Source: Ensifer sp. USDA 6670 (lineage in GTDB: Bacteria; Pseudomonadota; Alphaproteobacteria; Rhizobiales; Rhizobiaceae). From it: a stretch of 64,000 nt of DNA. The stretch's first letter is position 1. Each line of letters starts with the position of its first letter. Positions 1 through 8,868 of the stretch are shown here, piece by piece. Made by a program: the position numbers and the translations under genes. Location: positions 1 to 64,000 of the forward strand of contig ATWE01000003.1 in the NCBI GenBank assembly GCA_000421085.1, read 5' to 3'. Below the pieces are notes generated by a model. It ran no database searches. It saw only the letters and a list, made by a program, of their open reading frames with translations, and had not been told where the DNA came from.

Positions 1-2
1 CG

Positions 3-215
3 CTGCAGGAGGCTTTCAACGCCGGCGGCATCAATACCGTTGGGGAGCTGCCGAAGGCCCTGGGCTTGAGTGAAGACGACTCGGCCTGGACCGCCAGGTC
101 GACAAGCGTCCTCAACAGAAAACTCTCCTTCTGTAGAAAATCAGCCTCAGCTCCAAGGCCGAATGCTACAACAGATTGGTTCGGGAAGTTCAGTCGTTCC
201 CCGAACAATAGCTGA
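3..215 (+). CDS. C-terminal fragment of an unidentified protein (runs in from the left edge)
   Basis: An open frame enters from the left edge in frame 3 and stops at TGA 213-215, giving about 70 residues. The first 25 residues, including GGINTVGELPKALGL, have ordinary protein-like composition. The last 30 are serine- and arginine-rich and may be a frameshifted tail. I do not recognise the family. It could equally be a remnant, since this arm contains several broken genes. Confidence 0.35.
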   Translation: MQEAFNAGGINTVGELPKALGLSEDDSAWTARSTSVLNRKLSFCRKSASAPRPNATTDWFGKFSRSPNNS

Positions 216-347
216 ATTCGGAGCTATCGCGCATCGAAGTCGCCAAAGCCGATACCCGTCGAACTCACGTTTGGGGATGAGGGCGGACCGCAACCATCCC
301 GGTCACGGGACGTTTCTTTTCCAGGGGCGCACCGAAGGAGGATTGCG

Positions 348-443
348 ATGCGTCCTGCCGAACGCGTCAAGGTTATAGAATGGGTCGCAGCTTTCGCCGC
401 AGTCGCTTATATCGCGGCGCTCATCGTGGCGTTGCTGCCTTGA
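348..443 (+). CDS. 31-residue single-span membrane microprotein
   Basis: This short ORF has a near-consensus ribosome binding site (AAGGAGG at 335-341) six bases before ATG 348. The product starts with a short polar stretch containing Arg, Glu and Lys, followed by one hydrophobic helix (about residues 12-30) that is alanine-, valine- and leucine-rich and ends at the C-terminus. Function is unknown. At least five similar tiny membrane ORFs lie in the first 13 kb of the window. The strong start signal is the main support. Confidence 0.55.
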   Translation: MRPAERVKVIEWVAAFAAVAYIAALIVALLP

Positions 444-453
444 GGATGTCCAT

Positions 454-645
454 TCAAGAAAGACCCGACAACTGCCGCTGCTTTCGAATGGAAGCGATTG
501 CGGCGGCTTCCAGGCTTTTGCACTCCGCCTCGGATCTGAGCAGGGCCTCTTCGTCTTTCTCGGCTGAGCAGCGAAGGAGGTCGCGCCGCAAACACGCATG
601 TTCGTAAGCCTCGCAGAGCTTCCAAAAAGCGGGGCTTTTCGTCAT
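454..645 (-). CDS. small alpha-helical hypothetical protein (63 aa)
   Basis: Starting at ATG 645, the ORF encodes a charged helical protein with regularly spaced leucine, alanine and glutamate, including the stretches SPAFWKLCEAYEHACLRR and SLEAAAIASIRKQR. The composition looks like a real small soluble protein and not like noise. No clear Shine-Dalgarno sequence precedes the ATG, and I do not recognise a family. An upstream extension in the same frame looks non-coding. Confidence 0.4.
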   Translation of the reverse strand: MTKSPAFWKLCEAYEHACLRRDLLRCSAEKDEEALLRSEAECKSLEAAAIASIRKQRQLSGLS

Positions 646-804
646 CCACGCGCTGCCACGGAGATCTGGGGCTGCCAAAAACAGCCGTGCTATTCCTGCC
701 TTGCACATCCATGTCGGCGCTCGCAAACTTCGTCGAGCTAACCGTTGCAACAGATACTGTTAGGAAAGGTCCATGCGGCACATCTGTAGCGTCGCCGGCT
801 TTGA

Positions 805-882
805 TTAGGTCGACGCCTCCCATAGGAAGACCGCCAACGCGGTTCCAAGGACGGTCATGACGGCCAGCTTTAAAGCTTTCAT
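805..882 (-). CDS. possible 25-residue membrane microprotein
   Basis: The short ORF begins with Met-Lys-Ala-Leu-Lys and then forms one hydrophobic helix containing AVMTVLGTALAVFLW, followed by a short polar tail. It resembles the other tiny single-span ORFs in this arm. The ribosome binding site is weak, so it is less certain than those at 348 and 9837. Confidence 0.3.
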   Translation of the reverse strand: MKALKLAVMTVLGTALAVFLWEAST

Positions 883-1369
883 TCTGCGTGTTCTTTTGCC
901 GCTCCAGTCGTAACCCATCTTGGTCACCTTGCCGGTGAGGTTGGCCGCCTCGGCGGCGGCAGGCCTCTGACCGCCTTCGTGTCAGCCCCAGGGCGAGGCC
1001 AGCCGCCAGAAGCGCCCGACCTCTAACCGCCTCCTCCCCGTGCGAGACGGCTGAAAAAACCTAGCGCTCACGCCTGCTGAGGGCCATTAGCCCATCCGTC
1101 GTAATCCCACATCTCATGGTCGTAATCAGGAGATACCAATGAGCGCCATCACCGCTCAGCAGGTCGCTCTGCGGCAAAGGGCAGGGCGAACGAGAGCAAC
1201 CTCGCGTCCGTGCTTGTGGCGCTGGACAAGCACGGCGGCCGATTCGGAATGGATTGACCGCCCCGGCTCGCGCAGTATTTCGCCCAGCTCACGCATGAAG
1301 GCGGCGACTTTCGATACGATCGGGAGATCCGGGGCCGAACTCCATTGTCACCCTTAGTCCGAGAACTCG
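883..1369. other. intergenic stretch with a possible decayed ORF
   Basis: No convincing intact gene is present. Around 1139 an AGGAGATACCA-ATG start signal opens a frame that loses protein-like character after about 15 codons. A neighbouring frame at about 1175-1330 reads NLASVLVALDKHGGRFGMD, then a stop, then more protein-like sequence. This suggests a degraded small gene that I could not identify. Confidence 0.3.
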
Positions 1370-2303
1370 TCAGTCGGCTGCGGCGCGTTGGATTATGCTT
1401 CGTGCCCATGAGATTGCTGGGTCCTGCAGGGCCGTAATGCCCCAGAGCAGGGAAAGCTGTGATCGTTTGGGGGGCGCAAGGCAAATGAGCCGCAGATCAG
1501 GATGGTAGCGCATGAGCGCTCGAGCGGAGCGATCCGGCATTGAGGCTATAAGGTCCGTAGTCTCGAGCACATGACCCCACGGCGGCATAACTCGGCACAG
1601 AGAAAGCAATTTTGCGGTGCTTCCCAGCCCGCGCCAGTTCTATATCGAGGTAGTTCTGGGACGTCGGCCAAGGAAGCGGATAGACATGTTGTTGCGTCAA
1701 GTAGAGCTCGGTTGAGATCCGATCGGACCCCCCATGGAGTGACGAGTGCGGGCCAACCAGAACAACGAGTTCATCCTCCCACAAGAGGTCACCATCGACG
1801 AGTGACCCGATAGGTGTGGTGCCTCCGACAGAAAAGACGAAGTCTACCCGGCCCGTCGCAACGTCCGTCTCGTAGCTGCGCCGTGCGAACGGTTCGATTG
1901 TGAGCGACCACTGTGGGGCTCGTTCTCGCAATGTCTTCGCCAGCACTGGCAGCAGTGTGACTTCGAGGGCCCCGGGGGAAACGATCCGAAGGTCGCGCAT
2001 GGACGCGCCTGGCTCGAATGCCGCCTCCACCGCACTTGATCGCCCTTTTTCGAGCTCGGCGTCCAATACCAATATCAAAAGAGACAGTGAACGCTGCAGG
2101 CTTTGCGCACGCGCGGTCGGCAGCATCCCTCCGCCCGATCGGACAAACAAAGGGTCCGAGAACATCTTTCTCAGCCGGGTGAGGGCGTGACTGACGGCGG
2201 AAGGAGACACAAACAGGCGGTCGGCGGAGCGTGCGACGCTCCGTTCTTGCAACATAACCGCAAGCACCTTCAGAAGGTTGAGATCGATCCTGCGCCAATC
2301 CAT
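1370..2303 (-). pseudogene. LysR-family regulator broken by a one-base frameshift
   Basis: From ATG 2303 the frame encodes a typical LysR-type regulator: an N-terminal winged helix (about residues 4-62, with SPSAVSHALTRLRKMFSDPLF) and most of the effector-binding domain. After AVG near residue 245 the frame becomes nonsense. A different frame resumes exactly there with HVLETTDLIASMPDRSARAL and runs to 1370, giving a normal C-terminus. Removing one base from the four-base C run at 1575-1578 restores a protein of about 310 residues. The gene is divergent from the beta-lactamase at 2408, the classical ampR-bla layout, so it was probably its activator. A sequencing indel is the alternative explanation. 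Confidence 0.85.
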
Positions 2304-2407
2304 ACAAATTGAACTACATTCAGGTTGAGGTGAGGAGCTATCATTTGGCTCAATTTGCCTGATGTGGCAATAACCGCATCAAGCGCAACCTCCAAACTGG
2401 TGAAGAT
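2304..2407. promoter_or_regulatory. divergent promoter/operator region between LysR remnant and beta-lactamase
   Basis: This 104-bp gap separates the starts of the LysR remnant and the beta-lactamase. LysR regulators of this layout normally bind T-N11-A-type dyads in such a gap. The segment is relatively AT-rich (2311-2375), but I could not define a single operator with confidence. Confidence 0.4.
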
Positions 2408-3412
2408 ATGTCAAAATACGTCAACCTCACCGCTGCGGTCGCAGCTCTCGTAAGTATTGTTCCAAGTCAATTGATTGCAGGCGGTTTCGTTGACCCAGAT
2501 AGCCTTCGCGCGGAACTCGCTGCCCTCGCCAGCGCGCATCCCGGGCGAGTCGGCATCTGCGTGCAGGATGAAACATCGCGACCAATTTGTGTGAATGGCG
2601 AGCAGCGCTTCTCACTGCAGAGCGTGATGAAGCTCGTGGTCGCAGCCGCCGTGATGCAGGCGGTCGACGAAGGTCGCATCGCCTTGGGAGACCGTTTCAC
2701 CATTCGTCGCGAGGATCTCAGCGTCAACATCCAGCCAATAGCCGATATCGTTGCCATAAAAGGCGCCTTCGAAACGAATGTCAGGGGCCTGGTGCGGCGT
2801 TCGGTGGTGGAAAGTGACAGCGCGGCTACCGACGTGCTGATTTCGCACCTTGGAGGCACAAAGGCGGTACAGGCATTTCTCGACTCGGCAGGGCTGCGGG
2901 ACATAAGAATCGATCGAACGGAGCGAGAGCTTCAAACCGAGACCGACGGGCTGACCTGGATACCAGAGTTCGTATTCCCGGAGCGCCTCGAACAGGCCCG
3001 CAAGGAAATCCCCGAAGCAAAGCGCCAAGCCGCTTTCGAGACGTACCTCACGGATCCGCGCGACACTGCCACGCCCCGGGACATGGTTGGCTTTCTGCAC
3101 AGACTGGCGACGGGTGAACTCCTGTCCGTGTCCTCAAGCGCTTATCTTCTGGAGGTCATGAATGGAACTGTCACATTTCCTGACCGCTTGCGCGCCGGCG
3201 TCCCTTCCGGTTGGATGATCGGACACAAGACAGGCACGAGCCAGACCCGAAACGGCGTCAATGGCGTAACCAACGATGTCGGCATTCTGACCGCCCCCGA
3301 TAGCAGTCACATCGCCGTAGCTGCATTTGTCGCGGAGTCACGGGCTGGCAAAGATGAGCGTGCCGCCATGATCGCAGCAGCGGCCAGAGCCATTACGGCA
3401 GCTTACGAGTAG
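2408..3412 (+). CDS. bla: class A beta-lactamase-like serine hydrolase
   Basis: The 334-residue product has an N-terminal signal peptide (about residues 1-25) and would act in the periplasm on beta-lactams. Visible motifs are the catalytic SVMK at 72-75 (Ser70-x-x-Lys73), SDS at 136-138 where most class A enzymes have SDN, ERELQ at 172-176 giving the Glu166 equivalent but Gln where Asn170 is usual, and KTGT at 274-277. At 334 residues it is longer than most class A enzymes, as in the PER/CfxA-like branch, which also deviates at position 170. It is divergent from a frameshifted LysR gene, so inducible control may be lost. Fold assignment is secure; substrate range is unknown. Confidence 0.88.
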   Translation: MSKYVNLTAAVAALVSIVPSQLIAGGFVDPDSLRAELAALASAHPGRVGICVQDETSRPICVNGEQRFSLQSVMKLVVAAAVMQAVDEGRIALGDRFTIRREDLSVNIQPIADIVAIKGAFETNVRGLVRRSVVESDSAATDVLISHLGGTKAVQAFLDSAGLRDIRIDRTERELQTETDGLTWIPEFVFPERLEQARKEIPEAKRQAAFETYLTDPRDTATPRDMVGFLHRLATGELLSVSSSAYLLEVMNGTVTFPDRLRAGVPSGWMIGHKTGTSQTRNGVNGVTNDVGILTAPDSSHIAVAAFVAESRAGKDERAAMIAAAARAITAAYE

Positions 3413-3579
3413 GTGCGCCGTACGTTCGGGAGTGGCGAACCCGGCTGACGAGCACCCATGCCGGTGCATGAAATGGTCGTGCAAATAAGAGCTGGCCGAT
3501 CGAGGCAGCTGCGAACGGCATTCGCCATCATGGAAGCTTGGATACGGCCGCCACCGAACAAATCCGGCGGCCGCGCACT

Positions 3580-4503
3580 CTATCCGAAATTGCGCTTGCA
3601 TTCAGTGGTTCGCCCAAGCACATCGAGGAGCCAGACGATACCGGCGTCCATGAGCGCTGCCTTCGGCGCAACCGCCTGAATGGTGGGCGCGCCGAGATCC
3701 AGCGGCAGCTTTGCAGTAGCGACTGCGAAACGCTCCGCATGCATCTCGACGAACCGTTTCGGCAGGACGCAGACGAACTGCGTCTTGGTGAGGAGATCGA
3801 GCGCCAGCATGAAATTCGGCACGGCCAACGCCACGCGACGGGAAAGGCCGCGGCTTTCGAGCATCTCGTCGACGATGCCTGAGGGGTCGCCTCTCGGCGC
3901 TACGAGCAGGTGCTGCATGCGGCAGTAGTTCTCGAGCGTTGGATTTTTCAGGAAGGGATGGCGGCTCTGTGCGGCGATGACGAAGTCGTCCTCGTACAGC
4001 CTTTGGGCGGCGAAGCGGGCCGGCAGCTCGTAAAAAGGTGCGATCGCCACGTCAATCAGCCGCCCGTCCAGATCGGAAAGCGCCGTCTCCATCTGCATGT
4101 GCCGGACGACGAGATCGATGCCCGGCGCAGTGCGGGCGATCTCGGCAAGCAGCGGCGGCAGGAAAACCGAAAAGCCGTCGGCCGTGCCGATCGTGAAGCG
4201 GCGGCGGGAGCGCGCCGGATCAAAGGGATCGGCGGTGGAGATGACGGTTCTCACTCGCGCGAGGACATCGCCGATCGGCGCCGCCAGTTCCTTTGCGCGC
4301 TCGGTCGGCACCACGCCCTTCGGCGTCTTTAGAAAGAGCGGATCATTGAGTAGCCGCCGCAAGCGGCCGAGACCGTGGCTGACGGCGGACGCGGAGAGGT
4401 TCAGCCTTTCGGCGGCGCGACCGACATTCTTCTCGTCGAACACCGTTTCGAAGAGCACCAGCAGGTTGAGGTCGGCGCGGGAGAGATCGATCTCGCTCAG
4501 CAT
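3580..4503 (-). CDS. LysR-family transcriptional regulator
   Basis: This intact 307-residue LysR protein has an N-terminal HTH (about residues 8-66, with LNLSASAVSHGLGRLRRLLN) and a full effector-binding domain, in the NodD/PcpR-like branch by its opening LSRADLNLLVLFETVF. It is divergent from the DUF924 gene at 4598 with a gap of about 95 bp, so that gene is its most likely target. The inducer cannot be told from sequence. The length is normal for the family and no frameshift is visible, unlike the LysR gene at 1370-2303. Confidence 0.9.
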   Translation of the reverse strand: MLSEIDLSRADLNLLVLFETVFDEKNVGRAAERLNLSASAVSHGLGRLRRLLNDPLFLKTPKGVVPTERAKELAAPIGDVLARVRTVISTADPFDPARSRRRFTIGTADGFSVFLPPLLAEIARTAPGIDLVVRHMQMETALSDLDGRLIDVAIAPFYELPARFAAQRLYEDDFVIAAQSRHPFLKNPTLENYCRMQHLLVAPRGDPSGIVDEMLESRGLSRRVALAVPNFMLALDLLTKTQFVCVLPKRFVEMHAERFAVATAKLPLDLGAPTIQAVAPKAALMDAGIVWLLDVLGRTTECKRNFG

Positions 4504-4597
4504 AATGCTGAAATCATATCAGTTCATTCAGCACCGACAAAGACGTAGTTCTTCTGCGTGGCGAGGCCGTGCGGTCTCCAACCAAGCGGAGGAACAA

Positions 4598-5263
4598 ATG
4601 AGCGATTTCATCGGCTACATCGAAGCCCTGACGCTGCGCAACTCGCAGCCTGCGGAGGAGCAAGGCCGCGCGCCAGCCCTTGCTGATCCGGCCTTCAACA
4701 TGCGGCTGCGCGAGGCGCTTGCGGGGAACGACGAGGCAGCGGCCGTCATCCGCTTCTGGCGCGAAGCGGGGCCGACGCGCTGGTTCGCCAAGGAGGTCGA
4801 ATTCGACCGTGCCTTTCGCGAACGCTTCCTCACAGGCCATGAGGCGGCGGCACGCGGTGAGTTCTTGGACTGGACGGTTTCGCCGGAGAAGACGCTGGCG
4901 CTCATCCTTCTCCTTGATCAATTCCCCCGCAACGCTTTTCGCGGTACGCCACGCATGTACGAGACCGACGCACCGGCGCTTGGCATCGCACGCGCGGCGA
5001 TCAATGCGGGTTACGATCTCATGGGGCCGGCAGACCTTCGGCTCTTCTTCTATCTTCCCTTCGCCCACTCGGAAAGCCTTGCCGATCAGGAACAATCGGT
5101 CGAGCTTGCGCGCCGCCTCGGCGAACCGAGCCTTTCACACGCCAAACGCCACCGCGACATCATCCGCCGCTTCGGCCGCTTCCCGCACCGGAACTGGATA
5201 CTCGCCAGAGCAATGACGGACGATGAGCAGCGGTTTCTAGACGAGGGTGGGTTTGCCGGCTGA
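4598..5263 (+). CDS. DUF924 family protein
   Basis: The 221-residue protein carries the DUF924 hallmarks: VIRFWREAGPTRWFAKEVEF near residue 48, LILLLDQFPRNAFRGTPRMY in the middle, and FFYLPFAHSESLADQEQSVE. The family is alpha-helical and TPR-like, and its biochemical role is not established. ATG 4598 was chosen because GCGGAGGAAC precedes it and the family homology starts shortly after. The frame is open further upstream but overlaps the divergent LysR gene there. Confidence 0.88.
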   Translation: MSDFIGYIEALTLRNSQPAEEQGRAPALADPAFNMRLREALAGNDEAAAVIRFWREAGPTRWFAKEVEFDRAFRERFLTGHEAAARGEFLDWTVSPEKTLALILLLDQFPRNAFRGTPRMYETDAPALGIARAAINAGYDLMGPADLRLFFYLPFAHSESLADQEQSVELARRLGEPSLSHAKRHRDIIRRFGRFPHRNWILARAMTDDEQRFLDEGGFAG

Positions 5264-5477
5264 GGTATAGGTGCCGTGACGGACTTGTAGAGGATCCATA
5301 AATCCATCCGAGCATGGAAAGGAAGGGCAGGGCCATGCACGACGGTTGCCTCCGGAGGCGACATTGCCTCGCATGGGTTAGGGGGATATGAGGTGCACGG
5401 AGACTTTCGTCAAAATTTCGTGGCTTGCCGGGGGCGAGCAGTAGCCCTTTCTCGGAGCCGAAAAAGTTGATGGACAA

Positions 5478-5499
5478 TCTTCAGAGCATCTTCAGAGCA
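5478..5499 (+). repeat. 11-bp tandem duplication
   Basis: TCTTCAGAGCA occurs twice head to tail (5478-5488 and 5489-5499) in the non-coding stretch between the DUF924 gene and ligD. It may be a replication-slippage scar. Confidence 0.6.
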
Positions 5500-5518
5500 A
5501 ATAGAGGCATCGCATAGT

Positions 5519-5550
5519 GAGTGCCCGCACGAGGGGACGGGCGGGCACTC
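5519..5550. repeat. perfect 10-bp inverted repeat
   Basis: GAGTGCCCGC (5519-5528) and GCGGGCACTC (5541-5550) are perfect complements around a 12-nt loop. There is no T tract next to it, so a canonical intrinsic terminator is unlikely. It lies just past the end of the SRAP remnant and about 260 bp downstream of the DUF924 gene, and could stabilise an mRNA 3' end. Confidence 0.55.
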
Positions 5551-5667
5551 TAAACAGGTTGGGGGACCTGGTGCCGCAGAAATGCGCGGCGCCGAAATAA
5601 CGCATCTCTCGCCGCTTTGTTCCGGGGCTTCCCGGAGTTCCAAGACAACAACGGCTCCAACGCGGCT

Positions 5668-5970
5668 TTCGCCGGGTACAAGTGTCATCCGCTCGGCTCG
5701 GTACTGCCTTTGCAGCGTTTTGGGATCCTTCCAATCGGCCGCCAACCATAGTTCGACTCCTTGGCCTCGGTCCCGCAGACGGGCGTCGCTTTCGGATGGA
5801 CCGGCCTGACGACCGCGTTGACGTAGCAGGTGAAGAAGGCGAAAAGTTCGTGCCCCCCGACGCGCGGGTTCTGCATCGAGCGCGAGCAGCCTCCATGACA
5901 TCCAAATGCCGGCGAAGAAGGCGAGGCGCTGCCTGTCGCCCATCGCGACCGACGGGGCGGTCTTCGTAAG
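5668..5970 (-). pseudogene. SRAP-domain (YedK/HMCES-type) remnant
   Basis: On the minus strand, pieces of an SOS response-associated peptidase (the family that crosslinks to abasic sites) can be read in two frames. One frame gives KTAPSVAMGDRQRLAFFAGIW and later VELWLAADWKDPKTLQRQ. The intervening block, FAFFTCYVNAVVRPVHPKAT, is in the neighbouring frame, where the family normally has a Leu-Phe-Ala-Phe-Leu-Thr block and a conserved HPK. The N-terminal part with the active-site Cys2 is missing. It is therefore a truncated, frameshifted relic. It sits directly downstream of ligD in the same orientation, so the pair was probably a DNA-repair unit. Confidence 0.72.
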
Positions 5971-6129
5971 CTTCGTGTCCTCAATTCGCAGAAGGCCGCC
6001 CGCGGCTGAGGCAGCGGTTTTTGAGACGAGTCCAGCCGCGCAAGGGGGGATCGAGGTCGCGAACGGCGACGCCGTAATCCGGCCTGCGATTGGTGTGACC
6101 GTCGGAGCCGATGGCATGACCCAGATTGA

Positions 6130-8040
6130 TCAGCTCGCACTCAGGACTTTGCGACGCTTAGGCAGACGCTTGATGGTAAACGTATCCGGTCTCATCCCGC
6201 GCTCGATGTCGCGCCAGGTAACCGGAGCCGCGACGGGAAATCCGGAGCGTGCTCTCGGCGAGTAGGTGCCGACTGCTGTCGTACCGCGGCCGTTCCTCAG
6301 GTAGTCGAGAAAAAGCTTGCCCGGCCGGTGCGAAAGCTGTGCCGACGTGACGTAGCGGTCGGCATCGGTGCTGGCAAACTGCTGCGCCAAGCGTTTGGCA
6401 TAGGCGTGCGCTGCGTTATGCGTCAACTTCGCCGGTAGAGGGGTCATGAGGTGAACGCCCTTGCCGCCGGTGAGCTTTGGCCATGTCTTGAGGCCCTCCG
6501 CCTCAAGGAATTCCCGCAGCAGCAAGGCGGTTTCGACGACGAATTCCCACGAGACGCCTTCGCCGGGATCGAGATCGAAGATCAACGCGTCGGCGTGTTC
6601 GATATCGTCGACGGTGGCCGCCCAGGGATGCAGTTCGACCGCGCCGATCTCGACAAGCCCCAGCAACCCGGCGAGATCGTCGACCCAAAGCCGAACCCCT
6701 GCACCGCCCTCTCGTTTCTCGATGCGAAGCTGATGGACCTCGGGAGGGATCGGTGGCAGCGGTCCCTTGTGGTAGAAGGTGGTGCCGTGGATGTGTCTTA
6801 CAAGCTTCAACGGGCGGCGGCCGAGGAAATGCAGGGCCCGATCGGCGACGCGCGTCCAGTAGTCCGCAAGCTCCTCCTTTGAGGGCACGACGGCGTCCGG
6901 CAGCAACTGCAATATGTTCTCTCGCGGGACTCGGATCGAGGCAGGGCGAGCGTCCGGTCGCCGCTTTCCTGCATCCCGCGACACATCCTGCAACCCTTTG
7001 AACACCGGCTCCCGCAGCAGACCGTCATCCGTCACCCCGCCATAGTCGATCTCAGCGTCGACCTGCGGCTCGACCCAGGTCGCCTTGGGCTTGTTGATCG
7101 GATGGGAGAGGGGGCTCTTGCCGATGATCAAGGGATTGAGCCGCTCTCGCACGGCGCGGGCCGTCGTTAAGGTGTAGCCGGTTTGGGCCTTGCCGGCATA
7201 GAAGAGGCGATCGCCCTCCCAGCGTCCGAGATAAAGCGAGGCAATCCTGCGCGGGTGCGCGCCGAGCTTTTCGACGAACGCGACGATCGGAAAGGCGTCG
7301 CGCTTCGTGCACTTCGTCTTTGTCCAGATTTCCTGCCGCCCCGACCGGTAAGGCGCGTCTTTGCGTTTCGAGACAATTCCCTCCAGGCCCATCTTGCATG
7401 CGTGAAGGTAAACCGGCTCTCCCTCTTCGAGCTCGAGATAGTCGACATAGGCGATGGTGCCGGCCGCGTCTCCGATTAGCTCGCGCAGCACGCGTTTGCG
7501 CTCGATCAGCGGCACGCGCCGAAGGTCGTAGCCGTCGAGATGAAGCAGATCGAATGCCTGAAACGTCAGATATGGCGACGAGCGTTTCGCGAGCTCTCGC
7601 CGAAGTGCCTGAAAATCGGGAAGCCCGGTCTTGCCGAAGACGGTGACCTCTCCATCCATCACCACGTCATGTCCGGCGAGGTCCTCCGCAGCCGTCGCGA
7701 TTGCCTTGAATTCCCTCGTCCAATCCAGCCCGGTCCGCGTGTAGATCGTGATCTTGCCGCGATTAATGTGCAATTGCGCTCGATAGCCATCAAGCTTGAT
7801 CTCATGAACCCAGTTTGCGCCATCGGGCGGCCTCTTCTTCAGCGTCGGATGGCAGGGCTCAATGAATTCTGGGAAGGCGGACTGGGTGGCGCCGAGATCT
7901 GCCAGACGATCAACAGGGGGCGCAGTCCGCGGACTGCCAGCCGCGGCTTTTCGTCCCTGAGCACCATTTGTGACGCCTTCACGGGGATGCGGGGCTTTGG
8001 CACGCTGCCTCAAAATAGCCCTCCATTTCGGACCACCCAT
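6130..8040 (-). CDS. ligD: ATP-dependent DNA ligase/polymerase LigD (non-homologous end joining)
   Basis: The 636-residue protein joins a ligase module to a polymerase module. The nucleotidyl-accepting lysine is K82 in EIKLDGYR. EGIVSKRKDAPYRSGR is ligase motif IV, followed by an OB-fold region. The C-terminal half is the archaeo-eukaryotic primase-type polymerase domain, with the metal-binding DLDP at 489-492 and the GGKGVH motif about 35 residues later. No phosphoesterase domain is visible. LigD works with Ku at double-strand breaks; no ku gene lies in the window. The exact start is uncertain because the first 50 residues are low-complexity. It precedes the SRAP relic on the same strand. 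Confidence 0.93.
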   Translation of the reverse strand: MGGPKWRAILRQRAKAPHPREGVTNGAQGRKAAAGSPRTAPPVDRLADLGATQSAFPEFIEPCHPTLKKRPPDGANWVHEIKLDGYRAQLHINRGKITIYTRTGLDWTREFKAIATAAEDLAGHDVVMDGEVTVFGKTGLPDFQALRRELAKRSSPYLTFQAFDLLHLDGYDLRRVPLIERKRVLRELIGDAAGTIAYVDYLELEEGEPVYLHACKMGLEGIVSKRKDAPYRSGRQEIWTKTKCTKRDAFPIVAFVEKLGAHPRRIASLYLGRWEGDRLFYAGKAQTGYTLTTARAVRERLNPLIIGKSPLSHPINKPKATWVEPQVDAEIDYGGVTDDGLLREPVFKGLQDVSRDAGKRRPDARPASIRVPRENILQLLPDAVVPSKEELADYWTRVADRALHFLGRRPLKLVRHIHGTTFYHKGPLPPIPPEVHQLRIEKREGGAGVRLWVDDLAGLLGLVEIGAVELHPWAATVDDIEHADALIFDLDPGEGVSWEFVVETALLLREFLEAEGLKTWPKLTGGKGVHLMTPLPAKLTHNAAHAYAKRLAQQFASTDADRYVTSAQLSHRPGKLFLDYLRNGRGTTAVGTYSPRARSGFPVAAPVTWRDIERGMRPDTFTIKRLPKRRKVLSAS

Positions 8041-8384
8041 TCAACCCCTCGGAACAGTATTCGTTCCTGGGCGCGCCTCGGGTAGGCAGCGGTCTTCTCA
8101 GTCGAGCGCTCCGCACTTTCGAGTTGCACCGGGTTGTGGGAATCATCACCAACGTCGCCCGATGGGTCGTGTTTTCGGCAACCGCCGATCGATGCTGTGA
8201 CCTGAAGCATGACGTTGCATGTGCTATAAGGTCAGTCGCCGGCCGAAGGGCGGCCATATGAGCGACGGCAATATTGTTAAATTTGTCCGATCGGGAAGCC
8301 GCTGAAGATGGCGAAACGCGAGAAGCCGACGCCAACTCGCAGGCAGTGCAACCGTAACCGGCGTGGCGGCGGGCGTGCCTGCGT
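8041..8384. other. intergenic stretch upstream of ligD
   Basis: No supportable gene. A 15-codon ORF at 8258-8305 begins like many small rhizobial proteins (MSDGNIVKFVRSGSR) but stops at once and may be a relic. Confidence 0.3.
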
Positions 8385-8573
8385 TTACTCCTCCCAGAGC
8401 ATTTCCATGATCTCGTCGGGTGTCTCCTGAACCTGGAGCGTCACGCAGGTCCCGTTGTTGGCCGCGAAGGCAACGAGAGCGGTGCGCCGCTGCCCTTCCA
8501 CCCGCTGGAAGTGAATGACATTGTCCATGTTAACGAAGATCGGGCCATTGTTGTCGTGCAATTTAAGCCACAT
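8385..8573 (-). CDS. small conserved-looking hypothetical protein (62 aa)
   Basis: ATG 8573 is preceded on the minus strand by an AGAGGA ribosome binding site. The compact acidic protein starts MWLKLHDNNGPIFVN and contains VIHFQRVEG and LQVQETPDEIMEML. This arrangement of short beta strands followed by a C-terminal helix resembles FlbD-like small proteins. The similarity is architectural only, and I infer no function. Confidence 0.65.
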   Translation of the reverse strand: MWLKLHDNNGPIFVNMDNVIHFQRVEGQRRTALVAFAANNGTCVTLQVQETPDEIMEMLWEE

Positions 8574-8781
8574 CCGTTGTGTCCTCTTCGAGCGTAAAAC
8601 GGTTCATCGAAATATAACACAATGCCGGAGCCGGCTCTCGTAGAAGCGCACCGTTGCAGGCTACTCACAGCCCCGCCGCCATGCCAGGTTGCCGGGCTTT
8701 CGCTTTGAGGGATGAGGATGGCAACCCAGGTAACGGTCGCCGGCACGCTCCATGCGAAGCCGTGCTGATCTTCTTCTTTGC

Positions 8782-8868
8782 TCAACTGAATGCAACCGGC
8801 AGCCAGATGAGCGCGCAGGCAGAGATGAAGAACATCGCGATCGCCACTAGTTCAATTGTTCTTCCCAT
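8782..8868 (-). CDS. possible 28-residue membrane microprotein
   Basis: After a short MGRTIE start, the ORF is a single hydrophobic helix with LVAIAMFFISACALIWLPVA. A second ATG sits immediately upstream. The ribosome binding site is poor (GGAGAGAG lies about 18 bases upstream), so support comes from the hydropathy pattern and the resemblance to better-supported microproteins nearby. Confidence 0.33.
   Translation of the reverse strand: MGRTIELVAIAMFFISACALIWLPVAFS

Noticed and set aside
303..823. Longer arginine/serine-rich frames on the minus strand over the left edge
   Set aside because: They overlap the better-supported small ORFs, lack ribosome binding sites and show composition typical of antisense frames in GC-rich DNA.
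4097..4597. Possible N-terminal extension of the DUF924 protein
   Set aside because: It would lie antisense over the LysR gene, has no homology, and a good ribosome binding site precedes ATG 4598.
5410..5660. Downstream part of the SRAP frame as an intact gene
   Set aside because: Recognisable homology covers only about 5668-5970 and in two frames; the rest is not protein-like.
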